Shown here one piece after another: positions 11,601 through 19,869 of a DNA stretch of 22,858 bases. A program made the translations under genes and the position numbers. The DNA lies in the NCBI GenBank assembly GCA_028565635.1, contig JAOXYB010083610.1:1-22858 (forward strand), written 5' to 3'. The stretch comes from Phoronis ovalis. Taxonomy: Eukaryota; Phoronida; Phoronidae. The stretch's first letter is position 1, and the number at the start of each line of letters is the position of its first letter. The notes beneath the pieces were generated by a model. The model saw only the letters and a list, made by a program, of their open reading frames with translations, did no database searches and had not been told where the DNA came from.

Positions 11601-14600
11601 CTAGTAGAAGGTCAAAATAGTAATCCATATTTATTGCACATGCCCAGTTGGCTATGGCTATGAAACATTCAAATGGCAGTTGGAAGTAAGTTTTGTTGAT
11701 ATCCTCAAAGAAGATAGTGACAATAAATATATTGATTTCTATTTTTCTAAGACCTGTGTTAACATACAGCATAATATATGAAGTTACAATGACTATTTAA
11801 TAATGTTGCTGACCATCAGCAAGATTTTCTAAGATTTCCATCTAATTTAGCACAATTAGCCTAATAGACTGGAATAACATGTCATCACTTTTTTCAGCTC
11901 TACAGAACATAAAAGGAAAACAGTTCAGCAATTGACACATAAATGTCTCTATATAATGATATCACACTCAGTTAATATAATAGCATTTGCAAAATAATAT
12001 TCTACATGTAAATGTTATTTATAAAAGGGTCTCATAGGAATTCACAAGCGTTGAACCTACTGATATGCTTACAATTACTATATAGAAATAATTATGTGCC
12101 CTTCTTTTATCACTATTTCAAATGTTTTACTATGTCATGGTTAAGAAAGCTTTGATTGCATTTAATATGCATATCCGGGATGCACATGCACACATTATTA
12201 GGCTTAGATAATACAACCTCAGTACAATATCTATGTAGAATTTCTAACTTTAAGGAAATTTGAATATACAGATATTTTATTCATAAAGTGTTTCTACAAT
12301 GCTGCTTAAATAAGATAGAGATTTAGTGTTGTATGAACTGACAACTAGCTTAACTTGCGTTGTCAGAAATGTAAAAAAAAAAACTACAATTGGTGATCGT
12401 ATTAATATTGTTCTTTAATTTATATGTTGAGGTGCAAGATGCAGGCATCAAAAAGCTTCTAAAATTTGGTACAACAATGTTCTTCATTTAGCTGCATGAC
12501 AATATATAGTTTTTGATACTAAAGCAAGACTCTTCCATTATAGATACTTTGTTGCATAATAGCAAACAATTAAGAGCAAACAATTAAACAATGTATCAAT
12601 ATAGCAATCACTGTACTGAGTATTTAAACTATCAGAATCTTTCAGTTTCTAAGAACATTTAATTATAGCCTGTTTGGTAATTTTGAATGAAAAGAATTAA
12701 ATAAATGTTATTTTCCTTGCAGCTGAAGTACTTCCATGATCCTTTAGTGTCTTGCATTCAATATATCGGTGCTATTGATAGAAAAGAAATGGAAGATAAA
12801 AGCGAATTTTACTGTTCTACATTAGTTGAAGTAATTCCACACTTCCCGAAGGTGAGTTAATTAATTTAAATGCAAAATCAATTGTAAGGTATTGACAGTA
12901 ACTAGAAATCTCAGTAACCTAACATTATCATGTAAAGATCACAGTAATGAACTTCTTGTGCCATGTTCAGGAAAGCAGGGTGACACAAAATAATTAGGCC
13001 AAAAATAAATTAAATATTTTGAAACAGTGGCACAAAATAACAAAAAATACAGGTAAATAGAGGAGCTAATTTAGAAACAACAATGCTTATTTCTTTTAAG
13101 AAATCTGTAGTTTAAACATGCAAATGTTCAGATGGTGGCTAATTTTGATACCTTAAATTCAGTTTTTTAAATTTAAAAAGTGGACAGGTATCAAATCAAC
13201 AAAATTAAATATTTATAAAACTTAATTCCAAGATTTTAAAACATTACCTGAAGAAGAAAACTAAATTTTATCAAGAAATGTTTATCCTGAGATTATTATA
13301 AATCTACACTATGGTCTTTTATAAATAAATTTGTCAAGTTTAAATCTTTGTAACTTGAATAATTAGAAATCAAAATATGAACATAATTATAATTTTTCTT
13401 TTTTGGCATTTTTAAACTGATTGGCTTTATGCATGTCACCTATTTAATTTTATGCTGTAACTCTTTCACCCCACTCGATATCAAATGATAATGAAATTTC
13501 AAATTTGAAAGTTTGAAAAAGATTTTAGTTTTTAATAATGTTTTGCTAAAAAAATATTTTTATAGTCACAAGTATAATATTCAGAAGTCAATTTCTTTAC
13601 TATTTTTTATTTTACATAAATTGTCTCTCAATTGTATTTATTATGGAATATGATTACATTGTGACTGAGTCATGTAACAATTTAAAACAACATTGATTCT
13701 TATAGTCTGTTTGCTACAAATATTATAATTCTAATAGTACCTCTGTATTTAGCTGAGCCTAAAATAATGGCCATCTTTGATTTATCCAGATATAAACTTT
13801 GCTGTTTAAAAAATTCAGGTAAGATAAACAATTTCATATTTCCTGTTTCTGACTCAAGAGTGAATTAAACCATCAAAAAAAATTAATTTTACAATGTAAA
13901 CATTAGCGGTGAAATGGAGCAGATATTAATTTTTTTCAGTATTGAAATCTCAAAAATGCTATATTTAAAAAAAAAACTTGGTCTCTTCAGAAAGTCTAAT
14001 AATATTATAACAATCCAATTTGAGATGACTACCTTTCTGTATATCAAGTGTAAAAATGTCTTAAGAAAAATCACACTATTTAAATTTTCAGTAGTCTTTC
14101 CATTATATTATTATGAGACAGACATTTATATTACTGTACCAAGGAATGTAAGGTAATGTAAAATACAATGCAATATGTCGTCCTGTTTGGTACTAAAAAA
14201 TAACATGATTTCTTTTGGTCTATTTATTGCATAGCACCCAGTACGTACTGGGAATACAGAATTAATTAATGTAATGTTATTGATATATCTCAAACCACTT
14301 AATTAGTTAACTCTTAGTTACATGATTAAAAACCACTAATGGATACTACATGCTATATTATAACTAGAAATTAGACAGAAAGACATAATTAGCATACTTC
14401 TATAATTAAAATGCCCCTAAGTTAATAAAGCTACCTATTACAAGAATGAAATTTAGACAACCATTGAACATATCAATTATTAAAGATTATAATTAATGTT
14501 TTTGATGCATTGGTATAGTCATAAGCACACCATTAGATTTCCTGACCACCTCTATTTTAACATTCATACACATATAATGTTTTCTGAGTTATTATCCCTA

Positions 14601-16895
14601 TTTATGACATGGGCATCCATCATCTGATACACTACCAGTAAATTTTTTGTGTGACCTTGACCATCTTGATTTTGAAAACCTCGTACAATGGTGTACTTAT
14701 GCTTGTTAGAGGTTGTAAAATGATGATACTAAAAGTGTATAATCAGAATGTGTAGAATTAGTGGGATGAATTGATTTAATATCTTTATAGAAATTACTTT
14801 ACAAACATATCCTGCCATGTTTAGAAAGAGAAATGAGAGTACCTGAAATGCTGGTTCATGTTTTACCTGCTGTGATCACCCTCATTGAGCATTCCACGAT
14901 ACAAGAATACATGGAAAATATTCATTTAACTTTCACCAAAGTTTTTCTGGAGCCAAAGCCAATCCAGGTAAGGCTCTGTTCATTTAAAACTTAATAGTAC
15001 CATTTTAAAACCAGTCTTATAAAGACTTGTTCTTTGACTAATTGCCTTGTGACTGTGAGATTATAATCTCTTACTGATTCTAGATGAAGGAACTATACTC
15101 AATTTAATTCGGTAGTCCTTAATATTCAATAATTTCAAATTAGTAACAGAAATTAATGTTAAATAGCACACTCAGATAATCATTAAATATTCAGTTTTTA
15201 CTGTAATGCTAAATCAGTTTACTCTGCTTTTTTAATATTATGTGCACCATAAATTGTAAAGATTAAAGCAAATTACCTATATGTAACTAATCAACACTTT
15301 TAAAATTTATGGATGGTAAATAAGGGTCTGTGAAATGCTGAGCCACTGTGCAACTCTGTGCTGATTGATTCACCATAAAGTCAATGATCAGGACAAAATA
15401 TATGTTAATAAAAATCACTGAGAAATGCTGTTGTTAACATAATTACACACTATTTTATCAGCTAAGTATAATTATTGCCCCATTACTGTTTACTGAAAAA
15501 GGTGATAACATTATTCTTAAAATATGTTTTTAAGGCTACTATTATGGTTTTGCAAGAACTGAATGTGGTGTTAGCAAAGATGCCAACTGATCAAGTAAAT
15601 AGTGTGATAGTACCTATGGTGCTAAAAACACTGGAAACCAACAATGCCCAAGGGCAGGTACGTAAATAATAGTGACAGGGATTGAGATACTGAAATTTAT
15701 AAAGATTTAGAATTTGGTATGGTTGAAAAGGCCAACTACGAAGATCTGTGAATTGATCTGTAGATATGTCATTTACTACAATCTATAGTGCTTTCTCAGA
15801 CAGTTTCAGGTCGACATAACCAAGGTGCACTTGAACATTCAATTCTTCATCTTGCCTATTTTGGGGCCTATTTCCTACTTTGCGAACACATTCGAGAAGA
15901 AATAGTGTTTAATTGCTGGAGAATTGATTGTACGACTGCACCCTGATTATAGGTAACCAGCTGAGTTTTATAATACATTATCTACCTTTACCATTGTATG
16001 TGCTGCATTATTGTCTTGTGATATAGTTAATTTTTAATAACTTTTTTTTGAAAAAAACATTATTGCACAGATAATTCTCAAAATTTTACACTGGGTTTGT
16101 CATTTGTAGGAGGCAGCATTGTATGGAGTGAGGGTTTTGACAAAATCACTAGATAAGGAAACAGTATGCAAAAGCCTTCTACCTCGTGTGAAATTTCTTT
16201 TTCATAGAGCTGCAAATAGTGAGGCAAGACATACTTATATTTTCTATGGAGAAGTTAATTTTTACAAAAGCTTAACTTTTTCTACTGTTTATAAAAACAT
16301 TTGAAAGTCACTAAAGATTCGTTTCATTTAGTTGTCTGTTTTCAGTCCAGTGACAAAACCACTGCCTAACATTGCAGCACCTTTATTCTATTTAATATAG
16401 TAATGTCCTTTTTAGTCACAATTTTTTCTTGTCCTGTTAGGTTCAGGTGAAAGTGTTACAATGTATTGAAGATCTTCTGGAAATCTTAGATCGATCAACA
16501 ATATTAGATGAGGTTCTACCATTTCTTATTGAATTGTCATTTCAAAATCCTGCTGTTCTGATGTCATTACTAGGTAAAATTATATTCAGAAAGTTTCTAA
16601 ATAACTTGAAAAAGGATTCTTTCCAATAGATTTTGAAATAATAAGCACTTGTAAAATAATGTTGTACTTATTTATGAGCAAAGTTATAAAATCAGGAAAA
16701 ACATCAGTGTATAAATACATGAATATAGAGATTTACAAAAAAGACTGATTCACTTTATTTTCTATAAATATTTCAGATATATATAAGCATATGATGGGAG
16801 ACAAGAAATATGGGTTGAATCATAATCTTCTGGCAACAAAAGTAATGCCATCTCTACTGCCAATGACAATGTTACAGTCTTTGGATATAGACCAG
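5416..16895 (+). CDS. SCYL2: SCYL2-like pseudokinase gene, 13 exons, 3' end outside the window
   Basis: Thirteen exons splice in frame into 593 codons. SCY1-like protein 2 is a catalytically impaired kinase-family scaffold that acts at the trans-Golgi network and endosomes and binds clathrin and AP2; that role is known for the family and inferred here. Residues about 36-330 form the degenerate kinase domain. The HRD motif is HGN (185-187), DFG is GFG (205-207), and the lysine of the VAIK position is missing (SVFVFEKK), while APE (241-243), SDMFSLG and RYRPT are kept. The SCYL2-specific insert ending before APE is recognisable (FQACPWNP). Residues about 330-593 form HEAT-like helices with SCYL2 landmarks such as ILPCL, EPKPIQ and NPAVLM. 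The sequence is much more divergent than I would expect for a molluscan SCYL2, so a paralogue is possible. The C-terminal clathrin-binding tail is not present in the window. Confidence 0.85.
6902..6987. repeat. 18-bp minisatellite, four full copies and one partial
   Basis: Tandem units of 18 bases start at 6902, 6920, 6938 and 6956, each ending in TTGATACT, followed by a shortened 14-base copy to 6987. The unit is close to GGGTGAACATTTGATACT. It lies inside intron 1. The period is a multiple of three, but there is no sign that it is translated. Confidence 0.85.
7748..7924 (+). other. Unassigned exon-like open frame in intron 1
   Basis: A pyrimidine-rich tract and TTTTTACAG are followed at once by ATG and 58 codons to TAA at 7922-7924. 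The stretch is less AT-rich than the rest of the intron and encodes a plausible peptide (MLYSFDSQLAKILN..., ...FDFPNHYILPM). Read after exon 1 in phase 0 it would give a short alternative C-terminus. With the weak donor GTACGT at 7793 it would be an in-frame 15-codon cassette. It has no counterpart in SCYL2 as I know it, and exons 1 and 2 join cleanly without it. It could be an alternative terminal exon, a poison exon or a chance frame. Confidence 0.3.
8030..8190 (+). CDS. SCYL2: SCYL2-like exon 2: kinase N-lobe
   Basis: Acceptor TTCTTTTAG, donor CA|GTGAGT; starts in phase 0 and ends two bases into a codon. EASVFVFEKK covers the strand that carries the ATP-anchoring lysine in active kinases. 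Here, as in SCYL2, that residue is not a lysine in the canonical place. ILRKEVDLLQKFQHPNTLQVFHPLEE matches the SCYL2 helix C and the following strand (usual form LRHPRLLTVQHPLEE). Confidence 0.85.
8515..8614 (+). CDS. SCYL2: SCYL2-like exon 3: hinge region
   Basis: The acceptor TTTTTTTCAG restores the split codon (CA+T, histidine). It encodes DSIAFASEPILGSLANILGN, matching the SCYL2 hinge block (AFCTEPVFASLANVLGN in vertebrates), then an acidic linker ending in DDIK. Donor AAG|GTAATA, phase 0. The preceding 324-base intron 2 holds nothing recognisable. Confidence 0.88.
8615..9828 (+). other. Intron 3 (about 1.2 kb, phase 0)
   Basis: AT-rich intron from GTAATA to ATTTTTAG. A minus-strand open frame at 8657-8893 has the leucine- and tyrosine-rich look of random AT-rich sequence. 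No repeat or RNA gene is recognised. Confidence 0.7.
9829..9873 (+). CDS. SCYL2: SCYL2-like exon 4 (small, 45 bases)
   Basis: Encodes 15 residues, ECKFLELEVKAGILQ, matching DYKLYDVETKYGLLQ of vertebrate SCYL2. The acceptor is ATTTTTAG and the donor CAG|GTTGGT, a weak 5' splice site, so this small exon may be prone to skipping. Skipping would keep the frame. Both neighbouring introns are phase 0. The conserved ILQ at the boundary supports the call. Confidence 0.78.
10146..10289 (+). CDS. SCYL2: SCYL2-like exon 5: degenerate catalytic and Mg-binding loops
   Basis: Encodes 48 residues from IAECLSFLHCG. The catalytic loop reads LLHGNICPQSILI (HGN in place of HRD, as in SCYL2) and the metal-binding motif reads AGFGFA (GFG in place of DFG; vertebrate SCYL2 has GFD). 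Both losses predict no normal phosphotransfer. Acceptor ATCTTTTAG, donor AAG|GTAAAG, phase 0 on both sides. Intron 4 before it (272 bases) is AT-rich. Confidence 0.88.
10290..10662 (+). other. Intron 5 (373 bases) with two short inverted repeats
   Basis: GTATAAATCAT at 10432-10442 and ATGATTTATAC at 10462-10472 form an 11-bp perfect stem. AACCACGAA at 10544-10552 and TTCGTGGTT at 10584-10592 form a 9-bp stem. Together they hint at a small decayed repeat; otherwise the intron is ordinary. Confidence 0.55.
10663..10878 (+). CDS. SCYL2: SCYL2-like exon 6: APE motif and C-lobe
   Basis: Encodes 72 residues. FQACPWNPKTSKMLQPP aligns with the SCYL2-specific activation-segment insert (CKEWDPNLP and following). 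LDFVAPEI keeps the APE motif, and SDMFSLGMVICAIYNDG matches SDMYSLGTVMYAVFNKG. Acceptor TCTGTTACAG, donor CAG|GTAAGC (near-consensus), phase 0 on both sides. This is the best single exon for assigning the family. Confidence 0.9.
11166..11282 (+). CDS. SCYL2: SCYL2-like exon 7: end of kinase fold
   Basis: Encodes 39 residues, MTQLFGPIAI to TAQLFTL. EKMINKDIRYRPTAQ matches the last kinase subdomain (VRPDADQ in SCYL2) with the invariant arginine kept. The acceptor is TTTAATTGCAG; the donor CTG|GTTAGA is weaker than consensus. Intron 6 before it (287 bases) is unremarkable. Confidence 0.85.
11283..12722 (+). other. Intron 7 (about 1.4 kb, phase 0)
   Basis: AT-rich with no recognisable exon or transposon. 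A short direct repeat, AGCAAACAATTAA, occurs twice near 12561-12590. A minus-strand open frame at 11590-11772 is rejected as chance. Confidence 0.7.
12723..12851 (+). CDS. SCYL2: SCYL2-like exon 8: kinase/HEAT junction
   Basis: Encodes 43 residues beginning LKYFHDPLV, aligning with IPFFDDVG and the following QYFDTL/KSQFF block of SCYL2. It ends in LVEVIPHFPK, the counterpart of GLPKVLPKLPK. Acceptor TTTTCCTTGCAG and donor AAG|GTGAGT are strong. Phase 0 on both sides. Confidence 0.85.
12852..14790 (+). other. Intron 8 (about 1.9 kb, phase 0)
   Basis: AT-rich throughout with long A and T runs. Open frames on both strands near 13889-14156 overlap each other and are lysine-, isoleucine- and phenylalanine-rich, as expected by chance. 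A 16-bp perfect palindrome lies at 14237-14252. Nothing else is recognised. Confidence 0.7.
14791..14967 (+). CDS. SCYL2: SCYL2-like exon 9: HEAT-like helices
   Basis: Encodes 59 residues. KHILPCLEREMRVPEMLVHV aligns with QRILPCLTSEFVNPDMVPFV, and KVFLEPKPIQ with PVFKQQEPIQ of SCYL2. These alternating amphipathic helices fit the HEAT repeats that follow the kinase domain. Acceptor TCTTTATAG, donor CAG|GTAAGG. Confidence 0.9.
14968..15534 (+). other. Intron 9 (567 bases, phase 0)
   Basis: AT-rich intron bounded by GTAAGG and GTTTTTAAG. Nothing else is recognised. Confidence 0.7.
15535..15657 (+). CDS. SCYL2: SCYL2-like exon 10: HEAT-like helices
   Basis: Encodes 41 residues beginning ATIMVLQELNVVLAKMPTDQ. 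VNSVIVPMVLKTLE matches IKNSVLPMVYRALE, and AKMPTDQV matches TKTPPDEI of SCYL2. Acceptor TTTTTAAG (AAG is a less common but valid acceptor), donor CAG|GTACGT. Intron 10 after it (452 bases) holds nothing recognisable. Confidence 0.88.
16110..16223 (+). CDS. SCYL2: SCYL2-like exon 11, ending at a GC donor
   Basis: Encodes 38 residues: EAALYGVRVLTKSLDKETVC aligns with QELCLNIIPTFANLIDYPSM, and LLPRVKFLF with LIPRIKNAC. The frame and the family alignment (next residues V-x-V) require the exon to end at GAG|GCAAGA, a GC-AG intron. The nearby GTGAGG at 16219 would shift the frame with every acceptor visible before exon 12. Confidence 0.82.
16441..16573 (+). CDS. SCYL2: SCYL2-like exon 12: HEAT-like helices
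   Basis: Encodes 44 residues and the first base of a split codon. VKVLQCIEDLLEILDRSTIL aligns with VNSLVCLGKILEYLDKWFVL, and NPAVLMSLL with EPAVLMGIL. The acceptor CTGTTAG is followed six bases later by a second CAG, which would drop two residues (VQ) in frame. Donor CTAG|GTAAAA, phase 1. Intron 11 before it is 217 bases. Confidence 0.88.
16777..16895 (+). CDS. SCYL2: SCYL2-like exon 13, last exon found
   Basis: The acceptor ATATTTCAG rebuilds the split codon as aspartate: LLDIYKH, compared with ILGIYKC in vertebrate SCYL2. YGLNHNLLATKVMPSLLPMT matches LGITKEQLAGKVLPHLIPLS, and the exon ends at DIDQ|GTATTT, phase 0, equivalent to LNLNQ of the family. In vertebrates the next block begins FNSFISV; no such exon is visible in the remaining 6 kb. 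Confidence 0.85.
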
Positions 16896-17309
16896 GTATT
16901 TTAAAACACAATTGCCAACCTTTACTAAAAGTTACCACAAGGAATGTGCTGTAAACCTTTTAGTCTAAGCGCCAAATCTCAAAAGGGCTCTAAATTTCAT
17001 TTCTGTCGCACCCCCTTGTTAGAAAAGGTTTGAATGGTGCTTCACAAAGACACATACTATAGCCTTCAGAAAACCCATGTTATAGTGAAAAGTTGATGGT
17101 CAGTATGGAAATATTCACATTTGTTTGGAGTGACCACTGGGCGAAATTGTAATTTTATGAAATGGGGGTAGGGGTAGCATTTTGCTCACAATTACTTTTT
17201 TAATTATTTTTTCTTACTGAAAAGTATACCAAAATGTTCAGAAAGAATAGTTCTACATTTCAATTACCAAAAAAAAAAGTAATTAGAACTTTCGTTAGTG
17301 CACTAATGG

Positions 17310-17322
17310 AGGTCAAAGTTCA
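17310..17322 (+). promoter_or_regulatory. DR1-type nuclear receptor motif, copy 1
   Basis: AGGTCAAAGTTCA is two receptor half-sites spaced by one base, the form preferred by HNF4/RXR/COUP-type receptors. It lies deep in an intron inside a repeat, so activity is uncertain. Confidence 0.3.
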
Positions 17323-17677
17323 TCTGAGGTCAATTTTTTGTCAAATTTTCAAAAAGCTTAATATTTAGTTATTTTCATCATACATTATAGGAAAATAAAT
17401 TAATGATTTGGTTTGTAGTGATAAAATATAGTTATTAAAAGGTGTGTTAACCATTTCAGTATCAATTAATGTGAAATTACACATGATGTGAGGCAAAATC
17501 ACTCTGTGTCCGTTAAGCAGGATATGGTAAAATTAGGGGTGGGATACTGATTTCTTTGTAATTTCTTTAATTTTCATTGTGTCATAGTAACTAACCACTC
17601 AAACTGATTGAAAAAGACAAATCTAAGAAGCAACAAATAAACTGTATGTAATTTGAACTTTATTAAAGTACACAATG

Positions 17678-17690
17678 AGGTCAAAGGTCA
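17678..17690 (+). promoter_or_regulatory. DR1-type nuclear receptor motif, copy 2
   Basis: AGGTCAAAGGTCA is a perfect DR1. It sits at the position equivalent to the motif at 17310 in the second copy of the duplicated segment, so shared descent explains the pair at least as well as selection does. Confidence 0.3.
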
Positions 17691-17863
17691 TGCAAGTGAA
17701 TTTTCTATTAAACATATTTTTTCTGTTTGGCTAGTGATTTTTTTGTATTGTTGGTCTCTGAATATGAAAATAAATGTTGCTGTTAACTCTATGTTGCATA
17801 TTCTATATTGTGTTATGTAATGTATTTCAAAATGGAGTTTGTATATGGTATTTAAGTACATCG

Positions 17864-17905
17864 ATCCTCAAGGAATAAAATAATCAACTATATATTAAAT
17901 GTTTC
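17864..17905. repeat. Left terminal inverted repeat core of the foldback element
   Basis: These 42 bases match 19828-19869 exactly in inverted orientation, while the arms further in differ by many substitutions and indels. Confidence 0.85.
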
Positions 17906-19070
17906 GGATTTTAATTTGTTAGTATGAAGTATCATTATCGAGTCATCCGAGTCCCAGTCCGAATAAATCAATCCGTTAGTGTTCCATACCTTCTCAATTA
18001 ACGTCTGTGCTTAATTATAGTCAATTTTTGTTTATTATCTCAAAAAGCAGAAGAACTCTTATCCCTTTATTTATATGTAAAGTGTCACGAAAGTCTTGAC
18101 ACCAATCAAATTGCAGCTTACAATAATAGGTATTACAGTGGACTAAGTGGGCAAGGGGTCGATCACACACATGCTGTACTGCCAGAGTTTATCTACAGTC
18201 CGCTAAGCAAAAAGCAAGCTCCCCAGCAATACCTATTCAGAATGAGTCATAACAATAATAGAATAGACATGGTAGGCGACAATAGATAGTTACCGGCTTC
18301 ATTTGATCCACATGCACACATTCTCATGAGCAGTTCAGACCCGCTCATTTAGAAACATATTTTCGTGTTGAACATAATTGTGACTAGTATTTACTGTAAA
18401 GTCCTTGATTTCTTTTGGAGTAGACTCCTGTGTCATTAGTACTGACTCTACTTTTGATTCTGCTTCCAACCATATCCTTTGGGGCTCGGCAAAATTGGTT
18501 TGCCTATATTTAAGTGCTTGTAGCTAAATGTATCACTATAGTAAACTGTTCATGCATGCATGGTGGAAATTATAGCCACTTATTTTAATGAGGTATACGG
18601 CAGAACATGTTACAGCATAGTTTGATGACGTCTGCCTCATTTGTCAGCTACCATGCAGGTACCGAGATTGCAGGTTCTTGTACTAATTGCAAGGGCCTTT
18701 GTCCTTTCTGCTTGTCTTTATGAATGAAAAATGTTTCAAGTCTTTAGCTTTTTTTTTTCTTCAATTTGAATTATGAATTAGTAGCAACCTCATTGGTGTT
18801 AATCCTTGATTCAACAAATTTTACCAACACTATATATTCTCTTATAATCTTTGTAAACATCATTTGGTGCAACTATGCCTATTGCAATATTAATCAAAGG
18901 CTCTGGTTCCACCATCAACAGTAAAAGGATTTCCAAAACGTTCTCTTATCACTCTAGTTATATGCTCTGTATGTTTATCTCATCTTTAGATATTGCCAAT
19001 GCAGTATTGATTGAATGCTATTTTGTCCACACATACATTTGAAGTTCCTCAGCATGACACTCCTTCGTGG
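17906..19070 (-). pseudogene. Left-arm relic of a repeat-borne cysteine-tail protein
   Basis: Reading the minus strand from about 19070 to 17906 gives broken coding sequence of a protein family common in repeats of cnidarians and molluscs. Around 18870-18940 it encodes a block like PFTVDGG followed, after a frame change, by NIAIGIVAPNDVYKDY, typical of the segment before the C-terminal part in that family. At 18466-18489 it encodes PSPKGYGW, the same motif as in the right arm. Stops and frameshifts are frequent, and the cysteine motif is largely lost here. The family comes from recognition of its conserved phrases; which transposon class carries it is not settled by this sequence. Confidence 0.5.
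18124..18238. repeat. Possible nested MITE in the left arm
   Basis: AATAGGTATT at about 18124-18133 is the reverse complement of AATACCTATT at about 18229-18238, and both lie within the stretch that the right arm lacks. A small insertion of about 115 bases fits, but no clear target duplication is seen. Confidence 0.3.
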
Positions 19071-19319
19071 ACAAATGGGAATAGATATAGTTTGGTTTAG
19101 AACAGGAACCAGGAAAAACACCAGATAAATTCTAATATATGTGGTTGCAAATAAAATATAGAAGGTGTACCAACAATCCTACCTGCATTCCATACTTTTA
19201 TCGAGTGTATGTGATATACAGCACTAGCTGTTTTAGAGGAATAGAAAGGACAAGGGCTCATGAAATAGAGAAAAAATATCAGTACAAGAACCTGTGCAAC
19301 GTTGGTATGTCACCAGAGC

Positions 19320-19820
19320 ACCTGACAGTTGACACAGCAGATTTGTGAAATTTGCATGCCAAATGTAGGCAGACGTCAACAAACTATGCTATAAATGTTC
19401 TGCCGTTCACATCACCAAAATAAGAGGTTGCCACCATGCATGAACAGCTTACACTAGCTACCACCTCCTGCGTGCCAATTACCAGTGTTACATTTGGCGA
19501 CAGGCACTAGCCAAACTTCCGAGCCCCCAAGGATATGGTTGGAAACTATATAAATGAAGCAGAATCCGAAGTAGAGCTAGTGCTATAATGACACAGGAGT
19601 CTTCTCCAAAAGAAATCAAAAAGCTTACAGATTGCAAATGCAAGTCACAATGTTCGACACGAAAATGTGTTTGAAAGCGAGCTGGTCTGAACCGCTCCAT
19701 CATGAACATGTGTGCATGTGGATAAGTGGATTAAACGAAGGCAACTGTGCAACACTGAATTACACATATAGGTCTAAAGATGAAACTATGGACTCGGATG
19801 ATATTTCATACCAACAAATT
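19320..19820 (+). pseudogene. Right-arm relic of a repeat-borne cysteine-tail protein
   Basis: One frame from 19471 encodes RANYQCYIW, then SPQGYGW by 19542, the hallmark order of the C-terminal part of this repeat-encoded family. After a frame disruption, 19633-19668 encodes CKCKSQCSTRKC, the start of its CXC-like (tesmin/TSO1-type) cysteine tail, which probably binds zinc in intact members. The next cysteine position is a TGA stop and the rest is scattered over several frames (for example NEGNC near 19733). The relic cannot make a working protein. The left arm carries the same region in opposite orientation. Confidence 0.6.
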
Positions 19821-19827
19821 AAAATTT

Positions 19828-19869
19828 GAAACATTTAATATATAGTTGATTATTTTATTCCTTGAGGAT
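19828..19869. repeat. Right terminal inverted repeat core of the foldback element
   Basis: Exact reverse complement of 17864-17905 over 42 bases. It directly follows the end of the coding relic, as the 3' non-coding end of the parent repeat would. Confidence 0.85.

Larger units (their letters stand above)
17150..17800. repeat. Diverged tandem duplication (about 370 bp) with DR1-like motifs
   Basis: The stretch from about 17155 and that from about 17530 share the same order of landmarks. Each has a G-rich start (GGGGTAGGGGTAG and AGGGGTGGGA), then GTAATT-GAACTTT, then AGGTCAAAG-TCA, then a T-rich tail. The spacing is about 368 bases and divergence is high. It could be an old tandem duplication or two fragments of one repeat family. 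Confidence 0.5.

Noticed and set aside
13889-14156. Overlapping open frames on both strands in intron 8
   Set aside because: Both are dominated by lysine, isoleucine and phenylalanine, as expected from AT-rich DNA, and neither has a domain or splice context.
16119-16304. Exon 11 read through into the intron to the stop after 16300
   Set aside because: The SCYL2 alignment breaks exactly at 16223 and resumes at 16441, so read-through past the GC donor would be intron retention rather than the main product.
19139-19348. 69-codon plus-strand open frame inside the foldback element
   Set aside because: It does not follow the frame of the recognisable coding relic further downstream and has no domain of its own; probably degraded repeat sequence.
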